Below are positions 37,129 through 47,100 of a DNA stretch of 64,000 bases, one piece after another; the stretch's first letter is position 1, and the number at the start of each line of letters is the position of its first letter. Both the position numbers and the translations under genes were made by a program. Source of the DNA: Protula sp. h YS-2021 (Eukaryota > Annelida > Polychaeta > Sabellida > Serpulidae). The notes beneath the pieces were generated by a model. That model was not told the origin of the DNA. It saw only the letters and a program-made list of their open reading frames with translations, and ran no database searches. The stretch is taken from NCBI GenBank assembly GCA_949752745.1, contig OX457026.1, positions 27,714,116 through 27,778,115 on the forward strand, read 5' to 3'.

Positions 37129-38436
37129 TTACTTGCTAAGAGCTCGATTTCTGTTAATCGTTACTTTTGGAGGCTTTTCATTTGAGCGGGGTGGCTTAGG
37201 GGAGGTTCTGCCTGCAGGTCTTCCATCGCCAGCATCCATAAGAGGGGAGTATCTATTCCCACTCATTTCCTCCGTAAGGTTTGTGCGCAACCTCTGTTTG
37301 GCAAGTTGAGCTCTTTGTTTGAGTCTTGCCTTTGTTTCGTGGCCCAGCTGAGAGGATTGGGGGCTTGGAGTACAAGACCCGTCTCTCTTCCCTGACAGCT
37401 CAGGAGATGTGCTTGGTAAAGACTCACAAAGACTAGAGTCCGTTTCAGTTTTAGTTTCTTTTGTTTTTCTAGAAGGCCGTTGTTGCTTTGGTGGCGAAAA
37501 AATCTTTTGTTCCGTAATCCATGTGATGTCAGTTTGACAGGCAGAATCCTGAAACTTGGGTCTTACTGAGCTAGCATAAGTTTTCGCATTTGATGGGAGG
37601 AGGGTAGCAGCCAGTTTTCGGGCTTCGGGATAAGACACCGATTTTTCAAATTTTATCTGTTGGACTTTCTTTTCAGCATGCCACCGCGGACAATCCTTGG
37701 ATGAAGCCGGGTGGCTGCCCATGCAGTTTATGCATTTGGGGTTGTGAGAGGTACATGAACTATATTCATGCCCTTCCTCCCCGCATTTTGCGCAGGTGGG
37801 TTTTTGATTTCTGCATTTGTCTTTGTTATGCCCGTATTTCTGGCAGTGGAAACAACGAATAGGGTTCGGAATATATATTTTCACTGGTAGGCTTAAATAT
37901 CCAACTTTTATATTGCCTGGCAAAGTAGGCTTGCAGAAGGTAAGGACAAATGTTCCTCGTTGGCCCAAAGGTCGCGCTGCTGTCACACCCTGGTCCTGTA
38001 GTTCGTCGACTAATTCTTCATCTGAGCAAAATCTTAGTTCAGGGTGGGTGATCACTCCCCTGCAAAAATTTAAGGTTCGGTGGGCAGAGCACTTAGCTGG
38101 GGTGTTTACAAAAGATGTTATTTTCAGGAGGTTTTTACATTGTTGTAAAGTGGCTATTTGGACTAGAATGTCCCCCGAGCGGAGCCTTTTGATGTTAAAT
38201 TGATTTCCCACTATCGATGCCACCCCCTTCTGGATAGCGAAGGGGGATAGTTTGAACGTGCCCTCTATCGGTGTGATAATTAGGTATTGTGGAAATGAAG
38301 CAGGGGGAGACCCCACCTCAATCCTTGGTCTTTTGGGTGTCGGTGATGTATTTTGTTTTTCTTTTGTCTTATCCATTAAGTGTTTTTTTTGAAAATTTTC
38401 TTCCAGGTCTGCCGGCCCCGGCCTTACTATGACCAC
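37129..38436 (-). CDS. Retrotransposon ORF1: gag-like RNA-binding protein with three zinc knuckles, 435 aa
   Basis: Likely packages the element RNA into the ribonucleoprotein used for retrotransposition. Three zinc knuckles follow in a row: CFHCQKYGHNKDKC (195-208), CAKCGEEGHEYSSC (215-228), and a third with Cys235, Cys238, His242 and Cys249. Just after them come the WHAEKKVQQIKFEKSVSYPEAR motif region (about 252-273), a pattern shared by ORF1 proteins of I and Jockey elements. The N-terminus (20-45) is basic and the C-terminal third is rich in Ser, Pro, Lys and Arg. A second in-frame Met at residue 21 is an alternative start. The stop codon at 37131-37129 is followed by CG and then the ORF2 ATG. 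Confidence 0.92.
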   Translation of the reverse strand: MVIVRPGPADLEENFQKKHLMDKTKEKQNTSPTPKRPRIEVGSPPASFPQYLIITPIEGTFKLSPFAIQKGVASIVGNQFNIKRLRSGDILVQIATLQQCKNLLKITSFVNTPAKCSAHRTLNFCRGVITHPELRFCSDEELVDELQDQGVTAARPLGQRGTFVLTFCKPTLPGNIKVGYLSLPVKIYIPNPIRCFHCQKYGHNKDKCRNQKPTCAKCGEEGHEYSSCTSHNPKCINCMGSHPASSKDCPRWHAEKKVQQIKFEKSVSYPEARKLAATLLPSNAKTYASSVRPKFQDSACQTDITWITEQKIFSPPKQQRPSRKTKETKTETDSSLCESLPSTSPELSGKRDGSCTPSPQSSQLGHETKARLKQRAQLAKQRLRTNLTEEMSGNRYSPLMDAGDGRPAGRTSPKPPRSNEKPPKVTINRNRALSK

Positions 38437-38702
38437 CTATTTCGGCAACGGGGGTTACCCGCCTAGGGCTAGGACACCTGGAATACTCTACTAGACGCGG
38501 CGGTATTCTCCATCCAACGCCGTTCGATTGACCCTAGAGCCGCAGTATGGTTAAACTGAACGACCAGCCGTTATTGATCGTGACGGGCCAGTTCACGAAC
38601 GCCCTTCTTGGGCCGAAGAGAAGGACCAAAGGCATGTATTGGCAAACAAGTCCCTCAGCAGAATGTGTATTTGAAAGGCCTGCCTAAGAGACAAGAAATA
38701 TG

Positions 38703-38964
38703 AGAAACAGTCTGCAAACTATTATCGTAAACCGGAAAACCGAAATTTACCAGAAATTACAAGCATAAAAAGTTGTTGTGTTTTCTTTCAATTGTAGAAA
38801 TGCTAATTTGAAAGGTGTGAGACTTTGACGCCGACTGTAGCCTTGTAACTAGATCTTAAAAGTTTTTTTATTGCAATATTACTCTAACAGTAACATTTAA
38901 TATCGGGTGTAGCCAGCATTTTCTCAAGCGGTTTGTGAATTTCCGCTGCATGACATTAAAAGTG
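38703..38964 (-). repeat. Satellite monomer remainder beyond the retrotransposon
   Basis: Continues the minus-orientation monomer cut at 33287: GAAACAGTCTGCAAACTATTAT, AAGTTGTTGTG, TAACTAGATCTTAAAAG and GTAGCCAGCATTTTCTCAAG. It then meets the edge segment at TCTATCTTATTCCTCAC, the inverted equivalent of the junction near 9200-9215. Confidence 0.85.
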
Positions 38965-39660
38965 TTAAGTCTATCTTATTCCTCACATCAAAAACATCTA
39001 AGGTTGACGAATCTTTAATATTTAAGTACAAAAAAAATTAAGGCCGTCATACAAGCGATATTAGATCTATCACTGAAAAAAAAGCAAAGCAATTCTAACC
39101 AAATTTACGGACAAACTGAGCTAAAAGAAATAGAGACAAAAGAAAATAAATGTTTAATTATAAGGACCGCAGTTTCTGGCGAAAAAGAGCAATCTATGAG
39201 AAACGCAAGCCATTTCTCTTCATGTTTTGTGGTGTATCCACACTCCTCTAGAAATCATTAGAGGAATTTAATATTCAGTCGAATCCAGCCACCATACATT
39301 GACAAAAAAAATACCACTGTGTGCATACCAAACAGGTATGAACACAGTGGTATTTAATATCAGTGTTTAAAAATCACTACTCGAATAAAGAGAAAGTAAA
39401 GTTCACAGTTTGGAACCGTTAAAACAAATCAAGTTAAAACATTAACCTAAAAAATATATTCAGATCGGCACTTACATAAAGGACAATTAATGCCGTCAGT
39501 CAAGCATTTTTGGACCCATCATCAGTTCAAACACAAAAAGTAAATTCTAAGAAAAATTACCGCCAAACACAGCTAATTCTAATGGAGATAAAATAATATT
39601 TTTAACATATATTGTAAAAAAAGTACAATGGAAATAGCTTGAGCTGTTGATAATTTGAAG
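38965..39660 (-). repeat. Right edge of the satellite block: diverged monomer with hairpin (edge segment H3)
   Basis: Inverted counterpart of 8640-9212. The hairpin is at 39309-39355 (arms 39309-39329 and 39335-39355, loop AAACA). Beyond it, TTTTTGGACCCATCATCAGTTC and ACACAGCTAATTCTAATGGAGATAA at 39510-39590 are weak matches to the monomer, so the decayed satellite may run to about 39.66 kb. Confidence 0.75.
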
Positions 39661-40959
39661 TTTAAAAAGAAGGACAATGTAAAGTTATAGTAAAGGTACA
39701 CACACACCGTGAAAACGGACATTTCACAATGTGGGTGAAAGCCTTGAATGTAACTATTGTAAAATATGCTTTTGTAGAAATCAAGTAAAAGGTTATAAAA
39801 AAACACTGTTTTACAGAAAAATAAACACCATTTATCACTTTGCTATACGTCTATGAGCTGCTACAGGGAAAACAAGCTGCTAGGACTTGCGAAATTTTGT
39901 AAACAAAAAAGGTGACACCCCCCATATCTCATGAAGTCGCCCAACACGTGCTTTTTCAAGTGTTCGTCATTCATTGGTCGAGAAAATAGGCTCAAACCAT
40001 GTGGAAACCACTTGATTGGCCAAGTTTTAATTAACCTGCCATGTGCTCGCTCACAGTGGGTCTCCCCCTATTGGGAAGTGTATAAACTAAAAAAAACTAA
40101 AATTTTGCCCCAAAAATACACCAGGCGTTTTTGGACACCCCTCTCATATGAAAGCCCATCTCTCAATATAAATCATGGTTATGATAACTCGGTTTTTGAA
40201 TGTAGACCCTGGGTTTTGGGTCCGGTTTCACAAAAAAGCTCCGGTTTCACTTTGAGCTTACGACCACAGGCTCTGACTTCGCCGTGAAGACAGGAGCACA
40301 CACACACACACACACACACACACAAGGGTTTACTACATATCAAAGCGCATGAATGTCAAGAAAACTACATTTTTATTTCTTTCGTAATCATTTTTACATT
40401 TTAGCCCGAGGTACTTGCAGTCGAAAGAAGTGAACATCGAACTTTTCTTAAAACTCGTACGGCTCCCGCCGTTGTTGTCCAACAGCCAACTTCAACGGCA
40501 CTTCAGTGTGTTGTGCAAAATACCTTTTTACTCCGCAGGCCCACATTACTCATAAAACACGGGAAATACTTTTTAAAATCACCCACTCTGTGTTTATACA
40601 TAACAGACAGATCCCCTCAGAGGTCAGCTGTTTCACAACAACGCTGGACAATAGTGGAGACTTTTGCCGAAAACTGCATTCATTTGGGATAAGGATAAAA
40701 ACAAAATGATAGAAAAAATATCAAAAATCAACAAAATTCCATTTTGCCAGAAACATATAATCATATGTTGGATATTAAAGTAGTTGAATAATATGTCAAA
40801 AAAGCTTTTAAATGATCATATGATGACCTTTTAAATTCCAAAGTGCATGTTTTAAGACAATAATAATTTTATTTTTTCGCTTATCATTTCTTTATAATTT
40901 ATCCCGAAAAACTGTAGCCGAATCAGCATGATATGAAAGTACTCGTACGAGTACGCTTA
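39661..40959. other. Gene-free region right of the satellite block
   Basis: No exon with recognisable homology. It holds an AC microsatellite at 40297-40324. The longest open stretch (39931-40287, plus) has no family motif and no splice-supported extension. Confidence 0.5.
40297..40324. repeat. (CA)n microsatellite
   Basis: About 14 CA units. Confidence 0.9.
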
Positions 40960-41262
40960 TAACAAGGTAGCATATGCATAGGATAAATAGTTTCGGAGAA
41001 CACGCGTGGAAATCACCCAAGTCTTACATTGCAGTTATCTCAAAAGATCACAATTTTTGACAAGTCGCGATTTTGGCAATTTTTGGCCGATTTGAAAAAT
41101 AACACGACGTTTCAAAACTTCATTATATATATTTTCAATGTGCAAGGTGGCATATGCTTAGGATTAAAACTTTCGGAGAACATGCATGGAAACAAAGCAG
41201 CATCCAAAGTGTGACACACGGACAGACAGAGGGCAATTCTATAGACCCCCCCCCCCCCCCCG
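40960..41262 (+). repeat. Two copies of a short repeat ending in CGGACAGACAG and a C-run
   Basis: GTAGCATATGCATAGGAT with TTTCGGAGAACACG (about 40963-41011) recurs as GTGGCATATGCTTAGGAT with TTTCGGAGAACATG (about 41141-41189), about 178 bp apart. The second copy continues into GTGTGACACACGGACAGACAG, TATAGA and a pure C-run (41246-41261). The tail style is like the repeats at 6653 and 19673, suggesting related families. Confidence 0.65.
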
Positions 41263-42894
41263 GGGCTCGCCCGGTTGTAGCTCCAAGAAGCGGTGCGCTA
41301 AAAAGTTTCCAGGCACCGCTTCAAAGCCTCGCTATATAACGATAAGCAAGTTAACTGCGCTCGCTTTTAGGCACCCCTGTGGCTACTTTGTGCGAGATTC
41401 AACAACCCATAAATTTTTATTGGCATTTGCTAAAGGTCCTCAAAGTACAACGGTAATCACATACAACTTCTGTGTTACGCTTTCTTTAAAAGAAAATAAT
41501 ACGGATAACCCCAAATCTCCCGCAAAAAATTACATTTGTTTGTCTACAGGGAGCATACTTTATTACGTGAAATAGTAACAATATTTGTTTGCAATTATCC
41601 ACCAAAAACTTTTATATTGAAATTTCAAAAAGAACGTAAACATAAAAGTCAAATATTGTGGGTGTACCAAATAAATTTATACGTAATTCTGCATCTATCA
41701 ACTATTAAATATATATTGTCCAAATAAACTATAACCCCTTTAATTAAATCTTCTGTCCCTTGACTATGGTCACGTGACATTTAAAGGCCAGCATGTAAAC
41801 AAATATTTGACAGGTGGATGTGAACGCTAACTTTTCTGCACTTTTATGAACAAATAAAAATATACAGCTCACTAAAACTGTGCCTGTTTTACAAAAAGGG
41901 CATATTGGACACGACCTTTCTGTAGATGTTTGAATAATAGTGGCTGGCATGCAAGATTCGTGCCTCAAAACATACGAAATTGACCTCTATTAGTGGAGCA
42001 ATTGAGGCTTCGTAGCTCTCACAGAGAGATATACGATGTTATACAAGTCAGAGCTACTCGGAGCTAGCCCGGTTGGGGTCTACGATCAACTATACGATCA
42101 ACTATTTTCAGATAGCCTTATTTTCTGATAGCTATTTTCTGATAGCTTCAGCCTAATATCATCAACTGACCACAAAATTTACCGAGATTATGTGTAGATG
42201 GCTTGAGGAATTCCTGACTTGTGCAACTTCAATTTGTGCTATGGTTTGTTGACACCAATGAGATTACCATGAAGCACAGCACTGTGACTACGCTTATTTA
42301 TTACTGTTTTAACAACTGAGCGATAAACAGGTATATTTTTACGGTGTTATGAACATAAAGTTCCATTTAAGAAGTTTATTGTAACTCTTTCCGTTTTGAG
42401 CGATTTTCTTTCAAATTTATTTCATTTAGCTTTCATCACTGGTTGTTGTAGGAAGTTTACTGCGGTGGACATTGGATAAGAGAAACTAGACGGGACCAGG
42501 CAAAATAATTCATCTATCTATATCAGGCAAAATAGTTCATCTACATTTTATGACTTTGACACGTGGCCCATAATTTACAAACAAAGCTTCACTTTACCTA
42601 TGTATATAATTATCGGGGATCGCACAAAAATAACTGTATTACAAAAATAGTCTTTACTATTCTAACGTATGTTCTGAATTTCTACTTACGTGTATGACGA
42701 TCTGAATTGCAAGTAAAGATCTTTACCCTATTTATTATATGAAGATGTTATGGCTATATTATGCTATAGCATATCTCAGTGTGAGAATAACTGTGTTTTG
42801 TTAATATACTTCTTAACAAGAAAAAAAGGGAAGGGGTGCCAGGACAATATATTGCCATACATTTGATAAATATATCAAATTATAAATAAATATA
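41263..42894. other. Gene-free AT-rich region
   Basis: Nothing recognisable as coding or as a known element. No frame has supported splice sites or family motifs. Confidence 0.45.
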
Positions 42895-43283
42895 TATATA
42901 TAAAACAGCTTCGTTCTCGATATCTGAGGCAAAGTTATTCAATTCACTGTTGAACACCGAAATAGTCCTTCACTGATGATTGCTTTGTTTAACTCGCACG
43001 ATTTCTAGCCAAAGGAAAATTGGCGTGGTTAAAAGCCTCTGTAGCATTCTCGCATGTACCAAGAGTCAAACGAATGCCAGTACGCATCTGAATAGCACTC
43101 TTTTATTGTGCAATCAACTAAGTTTGTCAATCTCACATCTAACAAGAGGTATTTTCTTTGATTTTGTTACAGAAACTGGCAAAAAATAAAAATTGTTAGG
43201 TCCCACATTTGGGAAGAATTATCCGAGCTTGGGACCGACGAATTTGGCACGAATTAACCGAGGACGAATTAACAAGGAACTCC

Positions 43284-43287
<4 letters not shown>
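42895..43287 (-). mobile_element. Truncated MITE-like repeat, second copy in reverse orientation
   Basis: Reverse-complement relative of 50274-50700. Shared blocks include TTCAATTCACTGTTGAAC, GTACCAAGAGTCAAAC, TCTTTTATTGTGCAATCAAC, AAATTGTTAGGTCC and GAATTATCCGAGC. It ends at AAGGAACTCCTATA, the same terminus as the intact copy. The far ~190 bp of that copy are missing here. Confidence 0.7.
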
Positions 43288-44199
<912 letters not shown>

Positions 44200-47100
44200 A
44201 TGGAATCGTCAAGTGATTGTGAAAGTGTGGACTCAGATAAAGAGGTACATTAACTGTTGATGCTCTAACAAATAGCTCTTTGATATGAAGTTCCTAATTT
44301 TCGACATGACTGTTTACATTTGCACTGAATACTCGCATCTAATTTCACATGAGACTCATTTAGATGGGCGAAAATATGTGGAATTGTAGTTCTGTCAATC
44401 ACGAAAGTTATCTTTTCGTCAAAATAGCTTCCGAAGTTCGTCAATAACGTTTCTTCGAATTAAAAGGGTGGTACCAGTTAGATACCCTGGAGGTCCTTAT
44501 GCTCTCATTCGGAGTCACAATACCACTTGACATAACCCCACCAAAGAAATGAAAAAAGGAAGAAATGACATCGTGTTCTTTATTTCATTCTCTGACGGAC
44601 AGAAGGGTGACACTGAATGAATTCCGAATGAAGTTAAAATCACTACACGAATTGCAAATACTGCAATTCTGAGGTCACAAAGGGCGAAACATCGAAAAAA
44701 TTACCACAAGCATATAGTCCTGAACAACAGTTCATCAGTCAATATCGTAACCCCAGCGGAGCCTTTCTTTCTTCCTAGGACAAAAAGGGTCACAGTTCCT
44801 ACAATAGAAATGGTCATTGATCTCAATTTTCGAGGCTCTGTATCTTTCGGCGCACGTTCAAGGACACCGAGGCTCGAACTGGTACGCTCTTTCTTTAAAA
44901 GCATTTTTTCGACCTCGGCGTAACTCCCAAACTAGAGTAAAGTGTGGTTTTGCAACTGTGGATTCACTGTTATTGTGGGTGATAATGAGGGAGTCGATAT
45001 TCTGATCTCAAGAAAACACACCTTTTTCTCAGTAAAAAATTGATATCTGACCATAAAACTTGTGCGCCATAATTTATAATTGGGCGATTTATGTGATGCA
45101 CCCTTTCTAAAATAACGCCGTTTGCTCAAGTCGTGCGCCGAGATTTGGAAAATTGACATTTCCTATTACAGGAAACATGACTCTTGCTGTCATAGGAAGA
45201 CCGCAAGAGTCATCTAGGACTATCAATATCGAAGTCACAAACACAGCGAATATTTTACTGTGATGGTCTCGACATGGCGGTTTTGACCTTCAAAGACATC
45301 CTACATCGGAATATAGTGAAGGCAATTGCGTTTTCGTCCGATGCGTGACAATGTTCTTTGACGGCCCGCACCTCAGTTTGAGATACATATGCCCCTTGTG
45401 CCAAGTTTTTTTGACCCACCCTTTTGGCGGTAATTACTTTCATTATTATTTTTTCTAAGACGAATTTGCATTGATTTTTTGCTAAGTTTACAGTCCTGTT
45501 TATATGCATCGGGTCGAGGGCAGACTTCTCCTGTACAAATAATAAATCAGAGTGCTGTTTCTATATTCTCTGTCAAGCCTACTCCGGCTTTAATTATAAT
45601 CTCTGAAACATCTCCGGTAACACTGAGGCGCCGCCTAAAAGGCTTATAGAGTATAATAATTTTTTTTTCAATTGACACGGAAGGTCTCTTTATCTCTAAG
45701 TCGATTGTTGAGTCGATTGTTGTTAGTTAGTTAAGTGCTTAGGGTACGTTGCCCCATTGCAGCTCCATGACATTTTCGCCTCCAAGCTACGCGGTCTGAT
45801 GCACTTCTTTCTACGGTGGCTACTGGGAGGCCGGTGTCTTCGTGAATCTGGCTTATCCACTTCTTTGGCGATCTTCCTCTGGGTCTTGGGTTCCTGAAGT
45901 CTTGTTTGTATGCAGGGCTGGTATGATTTAAATCAGTTTAAATCTTCAGAAACTCCCGGTTGCATTGATATCTCCAACGTACTCCGGGCTTTCTCTCAAC
46001 CGCGTGTGCTTGTAAACAAAGTGTTACGCGTCGAGTGAGGTTATTTAAATCCACCCCATATCACTGCTTTTTCGATTGTTAATTGAACAAACCTCGTAGT
46101 GGAAAAGGCTGGAAACTCGCGTTTTGCTACCGATCGCTCAATAAATGAAGAATTGAACTTGAAGACAGTTATCTGAACATTTGAAAATTGAGCACAGTTG
46201 TCGCAGATTTTGTGAAATGTAAATGTTTTTGTAGTACAAGATAGTGTTACGAGTCTTCAATTAACTGTTAAAAGGTGGTACTTTTGGATATTTTGTCGGT
46301 TTTTTTTTTCAGTTTGATTTAAATCAAAAACATCAAAAAAATCAGATTTAAATATAAAAAAATCAAAAATCATGATTTTTTTGAAAAAATCGGATTTTTT
46401 TCCAGCCCTGTTTGAATGCTTGGTACACCATGTGTTCGGGAGGCTTCCTTGTGACGTGGCCGAACCAACGGAGTCGTTTCTTCGTGATCACCTCTAATAT
46501 TGTTTCAGTAATCTGGAGTGTCTTTCGGACTGTCTCGTTCGTATAGCGGTCTCTTAGGGATATTCCAAGTATTGCCCTGAGACATCTCATTTCGAAGGCT
46601 ATTATTCTGCGCGTCTTCCGACATGAGAGTCAGGTCTCTAATGCATACACGGCGATAGGTTGTATTAAGGCCTTGTATAAGCGGGTTTTGAGCGTGCTAC
46701 CTATAGCCCGCCTACTCCAGATGGCTTTTCTCAGTCGGCCGAAGGCTGACGAGGCGAGCGCGATTCTTCGTTTGACGGTCGATAATTTTAATTTTTCAAA
46801 TACTGCTGAGAGTAGTGTTGTGTCATCTGCGTATCTGATGTTTACTGATGGGTTGAAAATAGAACAATTTATTTTCTAACTGGTAGTTTGGAAGCCACAA
46901 AAAGCTAATTGTAGAAAAAAGCCGCAAAATTGAGAAACTGAAAACTTCAAGTGAAGAGGCAAAATAGGACAAATAAATATTTGATAAATAGTAAGATGAG
47001 CAAGCCAAGTCAAAAATGAAAGAGCTAACAGCAAAAATAAAAAAAAAAAAAAAAATTAGAACTGACCCGTGAAAGATAAAATGGCAATTCTGTTGAAGAT

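Larger units (their letters stand above)
33288..38695 (-). mobile_element. Apparently full-length I-superfamily non-LTR retrotransposon with target duplication
   Basis: The element is 5,408 bp, flanked by the 7-bp direct repeat AAATATG at 33281-33287 and 38696-38702. Removing it restores a normal satellite monomer (AGCATGTAAATATG then AGAAACAG). On the minus strand it has about 260 bp of 5' UTR, ORF1 (gag-like, three CCHC knuckles), ORF2 (endonuclease, RT, RNase H) and about 170 bp of 3' UTR, ending in a short TAAC/CTAA tail rather than poly-A. An APE endonuclease plus RNase H plus a CCHC-bearing ORF1 fits the I superfamily (I, Nimb and relatives) rather than Jockey. Both frames are open, so insertion was probably recent. 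Autonomous activity is an inference. Confidence 0.93.

Noticed and set aside
33747..38203. Plus-strand open frames of 60-128 aa across the retrotransposon
   Set aside because: They are shadows of the two intact minus-strand ORFs.
8640..39660. Satellite block as a Helitron or a rolling-circle element with internal tandem repeats
   Set aside because: The hairpins fit superficially, but no TC...CTRR termini and no Rep/helicase sequence were seen, and the hairpins lie inside homologous sequence on both sides instead of at an end.
44817..45509. Short open frames on both strands in EBNA1BP2 intron 1
   Set aside because: No family motif, no splice-site support, and no link in phase to the EBNA1BP2 exons.
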